A stretch of DNA of 64,000 nucleotides from Oscheius onirici (GCA_932521025.1 OW051468.1:7130064-7194063), one strand, 5' to 3'; counted from the first letter of the stretch, positions 1 to 13,755 are shown. Notes: generated by a model not told the origin, from the letters alone. Numbers and translations are program-made.

Positions 1-256
1 GAGGTACTCTTCTAATCTCTTTTCTGGAGCAGTAAGTACTACCTGGAACTCTCCAAAGTCCCAATATCAGAAGGACACGTGACTCTCACAAAGTGTCCAT
101 CGGTGTTGCCAGGCGCAGACCAAACACAAGTCGGCTTGTTCTCGCCTGATGCTTACATGTCAAGGGTTAGTCTCTGCCGAGAACAAATACAAAGACTGCA
201 GACGCTCTCTGTCAAAATGCTTGCGTCAAAGTTTTTTTGAGAGATTGAACTTTCAG

Positions 257-1882
257 CTGGTTGCTGGACAAGTACGGACTTCGAATCTCGGTTCTTCTAG
301 GAGCTTTGGGCAACTGTATCGGAGCCTGGGTCAGGATTCTCTCAACGAATCCTGGTATTCAGACAGAAACACCTCATATACTGTATGTTCAGATGGCTTC
401 TGGATCACCTTTGTCGGCCAGACGATCGTCGGCGCCTCTCAGATGTTCACTCTGGGAATTCCTCCCAGACTTGCGGCCGTCTGGTTCGGTCCCGACGAGG
501 TTTCCAAAGCTTGTGCTCTGGGAGTCTTTGGTAATCAACTGGGTATCGCCATTGGATTCGTGACCCCGCCTTTGATGGTCCACAATGGGACGATGGAAGA
601 GATTGCCTGGGATTTGAACCTCTTGTTCTTGAGCTCAGCTGTTCTGAACACCGTCATCCTGACTCTTATACTCATCTTCTTCGCTGCCAGACCACCTGTG
701 CCGCCAAGTTTGGCTCAGCTCACTGCTCAGGAAGAAAAAGCCTTCGACTCAAACTTTTGGTCGACTCTGGTCGGACTCATGACCAGCAAAGACTTTGTCC
801 TCTTGTTTGTAACTTACGGTTAGTTTTTTTTAATTTCTTTTTAGCTCAGCCTGGACACAAACTATATAATGGCCCTGTGTAATGGGTATAAATTGAGTCC
901 CGCGAGGTGTGAGAATGAGCCGATCAAAAAGATTTTTTGCAGGAATCAACACTGGGGTCTTTTATGCCGTCTCGACTCTTCTCGCCCAGATGGTCTTGTC
1001 CATCTATCCGGACAAATCCGAACAGGTCGGACAGATCGGCTTGGTCATTGTCGTCGCTGGAATGATGGGCAGTATTGTCGGAGGATGGTGTCTGGACAAG
1101 TTCAAGAAGTTCAAGTGAGATATCCTTACAGTTTATAGAATAATCTCGGGTTACTGTAACTTTTTGCTCAATTGGCCGGAGGAATGTCTGTAATCTTCAT
1201 CAGATCCTAAGCCGAAAGTAACAAGTACTGTTCCTAAAAACATAATCGGACCACTCGCTCTTATACTAAAATTCCTTTTCCCCACGCGGGTTCGGATCCG
1301 CGGTACTGTTTATGCTGGGTGTCTTTAAAAAACGCTGTGCTAATATTTTTCCAACAACCTCTGGGCTAGTTTGGGCAGATAGCCTTAAAAATAACATTAA
1401 AAACTCTTTTAAGGTACACGACGGTGGCCGTCTACTTCTTCTCCTTCCTAGGCATGCTCAGCTTCACCTTCACTATCGAGATTAACATCATCGTCGTCTT
1501 TTTGAATGCATTCGCCTTGGGCTTCTTCATGACCGGCTACCTCCCGATTGGATTCGAATTTGCCGCAGAAATTACCTATCCGGCTGCCGAGGGAACAACT
1601 TCTGGTCTTCTCAACGCCAGCGCGCAAATCTTCGGAATAATTTTGACACTTTTAATGGGGAAGGTCATGCACGGACTCAATACTTTCTGGTGCAACATTA
1701 TCATGTCGACAATTTTGGTGATTGGCACGGCTCTAACCTGTTTAATCACTGAAGATCTCCGCAGACAAAAGGCGCATGCTGTTCATGCTCACATGCCGGT
1801 GAGTTTTCGAAAAAAAGTGGATAAAAATAGTTAAATTTAGACGTCCGAGACCCAGCTGACGAGCTGTACAGCCACCGATTGA
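257..1882 (+). CDS. FLVCR-family MFS transporter (5' end missing)
   Basis: Major facilitator superfamily membrane transporter of the FLVCR1/2 type, known in animals for heme or choline transport. Exons read by eye: 257-354, 393-818, 943-1114, 1414-1798, 1841-1882; every junction keeps frame. Family signatures are strong: LDKYGLR after an early helix, GIPPRLAAVWFGPDEVS, GVFGNQLG, YGINTGVFYAVSTL and YLPIGFEFAAEITYPAAEG. The C-terminal half of the 12-helix fold is complete and ends in a short polar tail. Introns range from 38 to 299 nt. A polyadenylation signal AATAAA lies at 1993-1998. The N-terminal exons (helix 1 and start codon) are not found in bases 1-256 and should lie upstream of the window. 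Family call is firm; substrate is unknown. Confidence 0.9.
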
Positions 1883-2075
1883 GAGTGCTATCAAAAGGCG
1901 CATTTTTGTCGGTCTCTTTACTCCACGGGTTCCTCTATTTACACTATGCATAATTTCCACGTAGATGCTTTTCTCATGCTATTTGTGACACGAATAAACT
2001 CAATTTTTCCTCAAATTTACTGAAACATACACAAAATTTATGAGATACCGGTATAGTTTTTCAATCCGAAACGAG

Positions 2076-3816
2076 CTATTCGGGTTGAGCTTCTTCGTCA
2101 TGTTCTTCTTCCTCTTCTTCGTCACTGTCGCGACCGACGAAACGATCCCATTCGGCCTCTCGGGCTGCTCTCTCCTCAGCCGTCTCTTCTCTCTTGTACT
2201 TGGTCCGACCGTCCCAATGATGAGCTTTGAGTCTGAAACTAGTTTTTGAGCTCGAAGTTTAAAAAATTCTTACGTTTTGCCATTGAGTTCTCGTCCATCC
2301 AGCATCTTTACGGCGTGATCAGATTCGACCGTCGTCTCAAAGGTTACAGAGCAGACGCCTTCTGGATTGTTCTGGAAAGTTTTAGTATTAGAGGCAAATT
2401 GTCTTGATTTCACGTAAAACTTCGTACATTTTTTTCAAATCAAAGAAAAACTCACATCGTAGACGACGACTTTTTTCACCTTTCCGAATTTAGAACAGCT
2501 CTGTTCCAGATCTTGCTTAATGTCGAAGAGAAGGGCGGGTGTTTTCTAAACTTTTTATACAAAAACATGAAAAATAACCCACATTGAGTTCCTCGATGGT
2601 GAAACGATTGCTGATGATGACGGTACAATCGGAAATGGGACGGTAGTTTCGAGGCTTGTCCGGCTTCCATTCGAACACTCTAAGTTCGTTTCTAAGTATA
2701 AAAAAGAGGCTAAAGCATACTTTTTCTGCCGCTCGATGTAGCTCTTCTTCTGGGCAGCCGTCATCTTTTTCGGCTTCTTCGATGGGTCATACTCTCCCTT
2801 GAGCTGGAAGTGAGCCTTTTCCACTTTGACCTCGTTGCCCTTGAGCTGAGCTCCGTCGAGAATATTCAGCGCAATATCTACCGACTCCTGAAAATGACAT
2901 TTTTGAGTTAAATGACGTGAAAGCACTTACAATTCGAACGTAAGAGCACCTTCCATCGCCTTTGAGACCACCATCGTCTGCCCGGTAGAGCTTGATTTTC
3001 GGCTTGTGTGTGCGAGCATCAAGTTTGATGACACCGGCTTTGGACATGAACTCTTTGAATTCTTCTTCGTCAATGTCGAGCGGGAGATTGCTGACGTAGA
3101 CGGCACTGCTGTGCTCGTCCATCTCGATCCAGCCTTCAGGTTTCAGCTCTTCCGTAGCTTTTCTCTTCTTCTTTTCCTCCTTCTTCTCTTCGCGTTCTTT
3201 TTGCTTAGCTTCCTGCTCTTTGCGGAACTGCTCCGTCATTTGATCTGAAATAAAAGGGAATTATTGAGCCATTTTTCAAAGTTTGAACGCTTGATTCGTA
3301 TTATGGACAAAGCAAAGACATACCATAGTCGTATTGAACTCCGTAACTCATCTGGTAGGCTGCAATGAAATTTTCGTCAATCAGGGGAAGAATTGGCTCC
3401 CACTTTTCCGTCGTCTCGTTCCATTTGCATTTGACGCCGTTAATTTCCTGTACAGAACGATGCAATGTAACGGAATACGAGCTAACTTGAATCTCTGAGG
3501 CTTCTTGTTCCATCCAGAGCTGTTGAACGAGTTCTTCGTCGCCGTCGTCGATGTCAACCCATTTTTCATTTAAGTACCTCAGGTACTTCTGGGTTCCCTT
3601 GTAACGGCCGTACCACTTTTCGTTTAGTTGTCGTCTTTCGAAATCTGAAACCAATGAATTACAATGGATAAAAAACATTGACAAACTTTTTTCGTCGAAG
3701 GTGTCTAGTCTTTGTTGTTTCTGATCCTGGCCCGGTGTCTCAGGGTGCTTCATGGCCTCCGGGGTTTCCATCTCATCATCATCTTCCGTCTCCGGGATAA
3801 AGGGCTCGTCTGTCAT
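2076..3816 (-). CDS. HTATSF1: Tat-SF1 / Cus2-like U2 snRNP splicing factor (HTATSF1)
   Basis: RNA-binding factor that in other eukaryotes associates with U2 snRNP through SF3B1 and promotes splicing. Exons on the minus strand: 3816-3687, 3644-3324, 3244-2931, 2887-2721, 2679-2583, 2545-2456, 2371-2274, 2232-2076. The acidic N-terminus (MTDEPFIPETEDDDEMETPE) leads into a GYF-like/WNETTEKWEP segment, then RRM1 (SAVYVSNLPLDIDEEEF ... GDGRCSYVRI), a linker with VFEWKPDKPRNYRP, a UHM-type RRM2 (DIKQDLEQSCSKFGKVKKV, EGVCSVTF) and a C-terminal tail rich in Asp/Glu. Domain order and length match the family. Start ATG follows an AG acceptor-like TTTTAG by 11 nt, so the 5' end may be trans-spliced. It is head to head with COG3; only 222 bp separate the starts, so the promoter is probably shared. 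Confidence 0.9.
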
Positions 3817-4038
3817 CTTGTGAGAAACTAAAATTAGCTTTTTTTGCTGGAAAAAAAGGAAGAAAAGGGGAGAAAACAAGGAAGTAAACAAATTTGAGGC
3901 GAAAATATATTCGAAAAGGCGTGCATACCGCGCTGCCACGCCCAGAACTTTGTGCACGATTTTTCCACGTTTGAACCTTCTTATCTTCACTGTTTTCTTC
4001 GTGTTTTTCAACAAAAAGTAGCTTAATTTAGCCGAGAA

Positions 4039-7004
4039 ATGGAGTTTGAGCAGCTCCATCTTCGAACAGTCGAGCTCCTAGCCGCAAAAGCGATAGAATA
4101 CGGGCTGCCTCCGGTCGAAGACGAAAATCTGGAGCTTGGTGAGCTTTTCCCTCTACTTTCAACTTTTTTTTTGTAGAAGAAGCCTCGGTATCCGGAGACA
4201 GCCTGCTAGCTGGAGCCCTGGCAGCCGCTCTCCGCGAATCTCGGAGCAAAGAAGTCGCCCTGATCGAACAACAAGAAGCTCCAGAAGTTGCCACTCTCCG
4301 CGCCAATATGCAGCGACTTCGAGTGCTGAAAGAGAGGATGGAAGTCTGTAAAAAAGTAAGTTTCTTACTTTTCTTTAATGATATCGTGTACAGAACATGG
4401 ACGATCTGAGAGGAGCCTATAACGGCGTTACGGCCCGTACTTCTTCCCTTCACGAGGCCTGTGACCGCGCATTAGCCTACCAAACAGCCCTGTCAGCCGG
4501 AGCAGAACAAATCAAGACGAATCTTCACTTTTTCAAGCAGGCAGACGTTATTATGAAGGTTCGGAACTACTTTATGTCAAAACAACGAAAATATAGAAAT
4601 TAAACAATACGACAAAGCTCTCCGTAACCGGACAGACGTTCACCGGAATTCTTGCCACAATCGACGATTGTCTAAAGTTCCTCAAACAACATCCTGAATA
4701 CAAAGAATCGGCTCTTTACTACTCCAAGTTCGAGCAATGTCTCAGCAGGTGAGAACGTGAATGTTTTTTCTGAGCTTTGTTAAATTTTCACAAACACTAA
4801 TTTCTTCCAGATCGATGACGTGGATCCGATCAGGAGTAGTAGCCGATCTCGAGGCTTCAGTGGCCGACGTCAGGGACCGTCAGGCCCAGTTGCAGGTGGA
4901 TTATGCCAAGTTGGGCCGACTTGGTGCCGATGACGATACTTTTGCTCTTCTCTACGGAGTATTTGCCTCCCGAGCCAACTCTGTCAAGTATTATTCTTCA
5001 AATTCCTTTGATACATTCAAATTATAGGTCAGCTCTGTCTGTTGCAGAAGCCCGTTTCGCCAACGTGCCCGAATTCCAAGAAATGCTCTCCGAATGTCAA
5101 CACGCCTATTTCCAAATCCGACAGCAGCTCCTGTGGCCAATTGTGCAAGCAACATTGGCGCATTTAATGGAGTGAGTCATTTTACCGCTTACGTTTCCAC
5201 AAAACGCAGTTCATTCGGTAGTCTGACCCAAACAATAACTCCTCGCTATCAATTCGAGTTCCAGAACGTATCTCGATTCAAGCTGTGCCCTGACAAGAAA
5301 CGGCTGCTCTTTTATTCTTCGCGTCTGCGACGATGAATTCCGTCTGTACCGCCAGTTCTTCTCGACAGATGCTGGAGAACCGCTTTCACCCAAAGGAATA
5401 CAAAGGTTTTTCTGTTTCGAGAGACTTGATATCCACAAATTTTCAGTCCGGCTCCTTCCTTCCTATCAGTACAGCCTCAAAACCAAGTCCATCCTTTCGA
5501 AGAATTCACCGAAGGACTTTCTCGTCTCCTCTATGACACTTTACGTCCTCTCGTCGTTCACAATCCACATCTTGAGACTCTTGCCGAGCTCTGTACAATT
5601 CTAAAGGTATGGTCTTGATTTTAATGTATCTAACACTGAAAATTCTAGGTAGAAATGATTGAAGAACGCTGCTCATTGATGGCCACAATCGTCGGAGACG
5701 AAGGCTCACTTTTCGACCCGAGAGCCGGATTTGTGGAAGTTATGAGCGAGCTGGTCGGCGACGTGGCCGAGAGAATCGTCTACCGTGCGTCAACTTACGG
5801 AAACACCGATATTGCCGGCTACAAGCCCGCTCCCGGCGATCTAGCCTATCCGGAAAAGCTGGAAATGATGAAAAATATCGGCTTGGGCAAGAAGGATTCC
5901 TCACCGGCTTTTGAGACGGAAAAAGAGGCGATTGAAGGTATTTTTGTTCAATTTAATTAATGATACGGAGAGTTCTAGACGAAAAGATATCGACAAAAAC
6001 GGCTGCTCCGATATCCGCTGTCGATCTTCACTGTCTTTGGTATCCGACGGTTCGTCGTACGGTGATGTGTCTGGCCAAACTCTTCAAATGCCTGGATGTA
6101 AGTCACCCTCACTTCGAGTCCAAAAAAGTGAAATCACGTTTTTCAGCTCGGAGTCTTCCAATCCCTTGCCCGGGATCTCCTGTCTATGTGCTGTGAATCG
6201 CTCGAAGAGGCAGCCTATCTTATTGCGATAAAACCTGGACAAAAGGGGCCCCTCTGGAAGAAACTCGACTCGGAGCTGTTCGTCGTGAAACATTTGCTTA
6301 TTCTGAGAGAACAGACTACTCCGTATCGACACGCGGCTTCTCAGCGAGCTGACGCGACACTGCCGACGAGGGAGATGAGCATCGACTTTACGAAAATGAG
6401 AAATTCTTTCATGGAGGACAAAGGACGCTGGTTCGAACTCAGTTCCAACAATGCCTTCCTCGAAATCTTGTTCTCTGTAAGTTTCCCGTTTTTATCAGCA
6501 AACTATTTTCCTAGCCACCCGTCCAATTCAGTGAGCAGTCTGGCGATAGTCGTCAAATCATTGACAGTCGTCTGAGAGCGGCATGTAATCAGTTGATTGT
6601 AGCGTCGGCTAGCGTAGTTCTGGGCGATATGGTCGCGTTTGTCGAGGCCGCAGAAGATGAGGTTTGTTTTTCGTATAATTAAGATTAAAGTAGACTTTCA
6701 GTCCCTGAAGCCGGATTTCCAGCTGAAAAACCACACGAATCTTTCTCCGAAAGCTCTTCACGAAGTCGCCACAGCCGCATTCAAGTCGCTGTCAACGGCT
6801 TGGCCAGAACTACGAGCCAAATATTCGCTATACATTGGAGTAGCCGAAACGGAGTCCATTCTTCTTTCACCAGTTCGCAAAAGGATTGCGGAGACGTTTG
6901 CCAGGGCAACGGCTTTCGTAAACCGGGCCTACGACGAAGAGGCTCGCCAAATTGCGGCATTGGCCAGTGTTCAGCAGGTCTATCTTCTTCTTCACAAAGA
7001 TTAG
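4039..7004 (+). CDS. COG3: Conserved oligomeric Golgi complex subunit 3
   Basis: Subunit of lobe A of the COG tethering complex, which works in retrograde traffic at the Golgi. The start [14 protein letters not shown] at 4039 is the first in-frame ATG after the divergent promoter. About a dozen exons follow, with introns mostly of 40-50 nt. Recognisable blocks include a Sec34-like N-terminal helical part ([20 protein letters not shown], then [12 protein letters not shown]), a middle part ([29 protein letters not shown] text near 5335), and the C-terminal helical part ([40 protein letters not shown] region near 6140). It ends [10 protein letters not shown] then TAG at 7002-7004. Not every exon edge was resolved. 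No canonical AATAAA was seen just downstream. The HTATSF1 gene is its divergent neighbour. Confidence 0.88.
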
Positions 7005-9440
7005 ACATCATTTTTATGTGTATATGGACTGGGTGGTTTTAACTGTGATCTGTCTAATTTTGGGTATAATAATAACGTTTTTTTACTACTTTCGCTGAAT
7101 ATCATTAGAGATGTTCCTTCCCCGCAAATGTTTGTTCTTCAAGCGGTTTGATGAAACTCGAGATGCGCCCACCGGCAGGCAGATTATTCATAGGCCCCCA
7201 TTTCCGGGGCCCCATCTCATTTTCCAAAGCAGCTGTTATTTGTTGGTGAGGAGAAAACAGGCGAGAAAAAGCCCCGTTCAGCCATTAAAAGACGGCTTCT
7301 GGGCGCCACTTAGGGTCATCTCGAGAGTCGCAGCTAGAACCAAGAGATGTTCCCGCATTCATTGTCCATAGATTTGTTATAAGGGGTGTCAGACTAATGG
7401 TCCTTGGGTCACCTAAAACGGAATGAGGCCCCATTTTGTGTTTGCTCTCCCCTTTTTTTCGTCTTTTCCTATCAAACACATCGACGTAACGAGCAAGCGG
7501 TTACTTCCTTTGAGTATGTTCATACGTTATTGGTAGCAAACCGGCGGTGGTTTTTGACCTAAAATTAAAAAAGAAGTCTGTGTTTTCAGAAAGGCTGATC
7601 CAAGCCTTCGAACTACGATGTTTTCGCTACGTAAAAATGCACACAAAAGACAGTAAAATTGACGTAGCTGGAAAGGGTGAAACTTAACGTAAAAGTATTA
7701 GAGGGAAATAGCTGTCAACCTGCGACCGTTGAACACTTTTTTCTTTCTCGAATAACACTGAAATCCAGCCTATAGAACAGGCGCTCTCATTGTATGCAAA
7801 AACAGGGGTATCATTGTCTCTCTTCGCGAACACGAGCTACTTGTTACTACAATTTGCCATCCTTTCTTCCCAATGTCATGTCCAACATTCTCTCCAGCCT
7901 AAAAAAAACTTGTCACTTGCACCCATATTTGTTCCTTTCTCCAGTTCAAACAACTCATTCAAATTTCCTCGTGTCACAAGTAGAAGCCTTCTTCTAATGC
8001 CCAACTTGTGTACTTGTAGTCCAAACATTCTTCTGTTTATAGCAGTTCTAATCCCTCGTGTTGCGCCGGCTATCGTATTCCGCCTTCCCCCCCCTAAATT
8101 TAAAAAGAACCTTTGATCTGTCCACCCTCACATGTTGATAGATTCCTAAAAATTGTGTGGTAAATGGTCCGTAACTCGTCGGCCATCAGTGGAATTAGTA
8201 AACGAACAAGAGTCAAATATAAATATCGAATGCCGGCTTTTTGGAACTTTTGCTCCAGACATCCGATCCCAGAGGAAGATATCAAAAATCGGAACGGACA
8301 CACAGCTGGAATAAGTCAAAGCCAGCGATTACGAGCTATTCAGTCACTAATTTATTACTCCTAGTTTCTCGGCTAGCCAGCGACTACTGGCCCGCTTCTC
8401 GAATTAGCTACCTTATATTTTATGAGAACACTCCCATTGTCACCTCCAAAGCTAGTTTGTTCTTTAGACGAGAGCGGCTTGACCAAATGGGACTTCTTGC
8501 CGTCGCATCCATCATCCCTAGCCGGCCATTTATGTCGCTTCTGGCTAGTTAATTAACAAGTAAACTCGGCCAAGTACTGAGAAAAAAATGGTCGCTCCTC
8601 TGTTTCTTTTACATCACCTCGAAAATCTGATTCTGACCGCTTCCGCCGAGTTAATTTTATTGCCTACAACCTTGCAACAGTTTTCCGACCGTCTTGCAGC
8701 AAAAAACGAGACTTTTTTTTTAAACCGAAACAAAAGAAACCACAATCTTTGCCGAATTCCATTTTGCTCGTCGCATCAAAAATGTCATTGGCGCTTATTT
8801 ACGCACTTTCTTGTAAAAAATCCAATAAGGAGTCTTCGATGCCTTTCTTCATCTCATCTCTTAGCCTCATCAGTTATCCGTGCCCTGATGATCATTATCT
8901 CAGCAGCTCTCTCCTACGAATCGACGTTTGCTCCTCACTCGATTCTTTCTCCTCTTTTTACTTCTTTTTATGGGCGAAGATGTAGCTACTCCAGTACACC
9001 AATCCATGCCGCCTTTCTTACCTGTGTTGTCTCCCTAAAGTTACTTTCTAATACTTGTGAGCGTTCCTTTCGATCCAAACGGTTGAATTCTTATGTAGTC
9101 AGTAGAGAAAGGACATGCTCGAAAGGTTTCAGGTAATCAGTGGAAGAAGTAGTTTTCCTCTACTTGAAAACGTTACAGTATTCACCTGCCAGCTTATCAA
9201 AGGTCTACTAACAATAAGGAATCTGTACTTTCTGCTGAAATGAAAGAAGAACGTTGCGTGTTTCTTTGCAAACAGCTCTTTTTGACCATCAGCCTAGTCA
9301 GCTGACCACGTATACTAACAATACCCGCATGGGAATCTCTTGCATTCGTTTTTGGCAGAAGATCCACCCTCTCCCACTCCCCAAAAATTGACCCTAAATG
9401 ATCTTATGATCTTCAAGCTTTTTTCAGGTGGCGTCCTTGA
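7005..9440. other. Non-coding stretch between COG3 and the nAChR gene
   Basis: I see no exon with family resemblance on either strand. The reading frames here are short, low in complexity and without consistent splice signals. The segment 7790-9000 is pyrimidine-rich on the plus strand. It probably holds the COG3 3' UTR and the regulatory region of the receptor gene. Confidence 0.5.
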
Positions 9441-12400
9441 ATGTTATACTTGTCAGAGGCCCTGGTCCTCCTCCTCTACGCTCTTTCAGGTTTGTTGCTA
9501 GGGAAGAGAGACTGGGTCCATTTGGTCCTCTCTGTCTGGAGAAGAGAGAAACTTGAGAGTCCCACTGCTTATCTCTTGAAAGAGGGTAGTCTCTTGAGAA
9601 TGGGAAAAATTTTAAAGAGCAGCTGCCCAAAACTTATTTATGCCTGTAAAACTTGTGTTCTCCTTTTTAGAAGCGCATTCTGAAGTATATGTACGTAACG
9701 CACAATAGCGAATCAAGAGGGAAGACAAAAAGTTGAAGCTTTGTCATCTCTACGACTTCTTCTGCTCCTGCTCCCCTCCTGCAAGCATGATCGTATCTTG
9801 CGTTCCCGTGGCCACGCCCTCGGGGGACCCGTCTCTCTTCGCTCTCGTTGAGACTTTGCTCGTTATTAGCTCTTTCCCGCCTGTTGGGTCCAAGGCGTTC
9901 CCGCCCAAATGTTTCTTCATCTCATTCCTATCCTTATCTACCAATCATCAGTCACGTCGACAGAGAACCGTCGAGGTCGGTCTCTCTTCCAAATTTTCGA
10001 TACAAATTGAAGACTGGGGGTCGGGTTACTGCCCGAAACTCTGACATAAAAAGTTGAAAAGTCTGAATCGGAAATGACTTTGGACCCAGAGTTATTCGGG
10101 AGAAGAACATCCCGGAGACTTTTTACTGCACATAAATTCGGATCTAATTATGTTCCTTCTCATCGAGATGGAGGTTTTTCCAAACTATAGAATTGGGAAT
10201 CTGATCTGGCAAACTTTTTCTTCAGCAGAGGCCAAAAAGTATGTGTCCGAAGATCGCATGACCGCCTCGTGTCTCCTGAATGGGGATAGCCTTTGTGTGT
10301 GTTTCAAGAGAGACCGAGAGAGCTTCCAAAGCGATACGAATGACTAAAGAGAAGGTTGTTAGCAGGAACTTTTGACGTTTGAAAGACTGCGTCATGTCCT
10401 CGTTTTTGTGGAAATTCTAATGGAAAATGGTTGATAAATAGGCGCCGGGTTGAAGTTTACGTATCTAACGTCAATAAATAATTTACAGAAGTCTGGGCCG
10501 GAGACCATGAGAGGCGACTGTACGCAAAACTGGCTGACGGATACAACAAGCTTGCAAGACCAGTCAAAAACGAAAGTGAACCAGTTCTGGTTCTGCTCGG
10601 ACTCGACTTTCAGCAGATTCTGGACATTGTGAGTTCCTGATCTAAAGAAAACTTCCCGCTTAAATGTACGAATATCATTAAGTGGCAACCGTTCTCTTGA
10701 CTAGGCTTGACTACGTCTGTCTGTAAGACTTCTGAAAAGTTTCCAACTGTCTTGCAAACCTCAACAGCATCTTGTTAACATGACGTCAACACACTTCTGT
10801 AATAAGAAACCGATCACAAGACAGACGATGGAATATTCCAGTTGGTCTCGGGGCTTTGCAACTGTTTGTTTTGGATAATAGAGCGAGTGAGTAAAGAGTA
10901 CGACTGTTTGGGGTACAAAAAAAAAGCATTTTCAAGAGTTTTTATACTCTAGAAAGGAGCAATAAATAAAGAGAACTGTAGCTTCACAAAACATGAGGAA
11001 GCTCGAAAATGGTCTCTTTGAACGTTGAACCGATGCGTTGCTTTGAACCAAAAACTTTTATCCAGTGACCTCCCTAATCTTTTGACACATGTCCAATTGG
11101 TCCGTTATCTAGCCCAGAATTTGCACCCCATTTGTGAGAAGATTATTCCCCTGTGGGACACGAGTCGGGCGGTCATATTTCCTGGTGGCTGGGCGAAAAA
11201 TGACAATCTGGGGGTGTTCGTCTCCCTCTCCCTGATCACCCCCGGGAAAACAATACTTTCAGGACGAAAAACATCAGATTATGCAGTCAAACGTCTGGCT
11301 ACGAATGTCCTGGGTCGACCACTACCTTACATGGGACCCGGTGGAATATGGCGGTATTCGGGAAGTCCGTCTCCCTATCATAAACATCTGGAAACCGGAC
11401 GTCTTGCTGTACAATTCAGTCGACCAACACTTTGATTCAACCTGGCCCGTGAATGCCGTCGTCTTGCAGTAAGTCGCCTCGATCTCTAGAATATTCCAGA
11501 GAGGGTAAACCCCGGCCTTTTTGTTCGAGATAATATATTCAATTAGGACCAGAGACTGGTTACTGCTCTCCCTCCTTTTGGGGATGACTTGTAAAAGAGA
11601 TTCGGAGATATTCTGAAGAGCAATTGTAGGTCCCATATTCGACCAGTTGAAAGTGGGAAAATATATAGAGATAGTATGATCTATTCGAAGTGAACGAGGG
11701 CAAGGGAGCAAATAAAATGTGATTCAGTTCGAAAATAGTTGAGAAAATGAGGTAGAAGAGTATAGACTGAACACTATCTCATATTATCTGTAAGCGACTG
11801 ATTGTGAGAATAATTACTCCTTTAAGTTTAGAACAAAAGGCAGGTCCGGACACTATTTGGTCTAAATTTGTCGCATAGTCGCTGCTTTACCGACTATAGT
11901 TTCGTCTCTTACGGACCCAAGACACCCCCATTTAAATGTCCTGAATAGGCTTTTTAGAGGAACGAAAAGGTGAAAAATGACCGAAAAAGTATTCACTTTC
12001 AGCAACGGCAACGTGACCTGGATCCCGCCGGCTGTTATTCGAAGCAGTTGCAGGTATTCTGACTCATTCCTACTGGCATTCCAAAGTTTCAGCATTGACA
12101 TAGCCTATTTCCCCTTTGATACCCAACACTGCTCCATGAAGTTCGGTTCCTGGACCTATTCTGGCTTCTTTACCGACTTGAGAAATGCGTCTATCAGCTT
12201 CGGAACATATCAGCCAAACGGCGAATGGGAACTATTAGAGCTGGCTTCAAAACGATCAATTTTCTATTACGAGTGCTGTCCAGAGCCTTACTACGACGTG
12301 ACTTTTACGATATCAATTAGGAGGAGGACTTTATACTACGGGTACGCATTTTCAAGTATTAAATTGGAGACTCCTTCAGGTTTAATCTGGTCCTGCCTAC

Positions 12401-13755
12401 TATGCTTATTTCGGCTTTAGCCTTACTCGGGTTCACGCTACCGGCAGAATCTGGAGAGAAACTCAATCTCTGTGAGTCTATTTTCAATTCTCTTTCTAGC
12501 TTCGCGTGCAAAACCGCATTTCATCAATTTTCGGTCGTTACTTTTTCTTTCGCACTCGACAATCGGTCCCGTCCAGTTCAATGTGTGAAAAAATGGTACT
12601 AGCCTGTAGTATTGACGGACTACTGCATTTGTTGCTTATCCTAAAAACTAGCTAGATCGACTTTAATTTTGAATCGCAGTCAAGCGCTGAAAGAAAAGGT
12701 TGACGGTCGTGGTGAGATCAAGACCTCCTACTGTCTGTGTGAGCCTCTCAACGATCTTTTACTCATTTAGAATTGTAGCCTGATAACCAATTCAATTTCT
12801 TTTTCAGCCGTCACCATCTTCATGAGTCTTTGCGTCTTCGGTCTGATGGTAGCTGAAGCAATGCCCCAGACGAGTGACTCTCTTCCTCTCATACGTGAGT
12901 CTAACTTCTAGAAAAATACAGAGCTCGCCCTTTTTCAGAAGTCTACTTTTCCTGCATCATGTTCGAAGTGGGAGCCTCGGTCATCTGTGCAGTCATTGCT
13001 CTGAACTTTCATCATCGAACACCCGAAAGTCATCGGCCAATGGCTCCCTTTGTAAGATTCGACCAGTTTCCTCATTCTTATGTTTCCTAGGTCCGAAAAG
13101 TTCTTTTGGAGTGGCTACCAGCTATGCTTTGCATCGAAAGACCACCGCCGTTTTCAATTTTCAACGAAAACGGACATGTACAGCCGTCGAGAAAAGGCTT
13201 TCTAGTGGATGTCCACAGTCGAATACGAGATCACAAGTCCAAAAACGTCCATCTTGACTTTTGTAGCGGTTAATTAGTAGTATAATTTACAGTACCCCGA
13301 GCGTTTAGGTGGTCGTTTGGAAGTCCGGAAAAAGGTCGACAACTCGGATAGAACTTACACTGCCTTGAATTCGACTCCTCTGCCAAATCAGTCGGCATAT
13401 CAATACAATTCTATTGTGGTATGTGGCTTCTCATATTCTAAATATTTCGAGATGCGTTCGTACATAACGTCTTGTTGATAAATTCTAATCAAATCCAATT
13501 TAGAGACCCAACCTGGATGACGAGAAATCGCCCGTTAGTCGAACAGTCTTTGACGACAATCAATTCGGTGCTCTGATAGACGAACTACGTATAATTTCGG
13601 CCAAAGTTCGTAAAGAAGAGCTGATGAACAAGCAGAAAGCAGATTGGATGTTCGCATCGATGGTCATCGATCGTCTCTGCTTCGTCACCTTTAGTTTTTT
13701 CTTGGTCCTCTGTACTCTGATCATTGGCTACAGAGCGCCACATCTTTTTGTCTAA
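9441..13755 (+). CDS. Nicotinic acetylcholine receptor alpha-type subunit
   Basis: Cys-loop ligand-gated ion channel subunit at the cell surface. A small first exon (9441-9489) encodes a signal peptide [16 protein letters not shown] and splices in phase over a 1-kb intron to 10489-10628 ([20 protein letters not shown]). Further exons: 11263-11468, 12003-12053, 12093-12341, 12380-12471, 12808-12894, 12939-13051, then from 13091 to the end. The Cys-loop [15 protein letters not shown] has the canonical 13-residue spacing. The vicinal pair [10 protein letters not shown] marks an alpha subunit. M1 follows [10 protein letters not shown]2 begins after GEKLNL; M4 lies near [17 protein letters not shown]. 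In M2 the position normally taken by the conserved 9' leucine reads Met. The splice joint near 13244-13290 is uncertain. It meets the ABHD17-like gene tail to tail, 64 bp between stops. Confidence 0.9.

Noticed and set aside
1..256. Possible upstream exon of the FLVCR-like gene
   Set aside because: No frame gives the expected residues before WLLDKYGLR; probably intron sequence.
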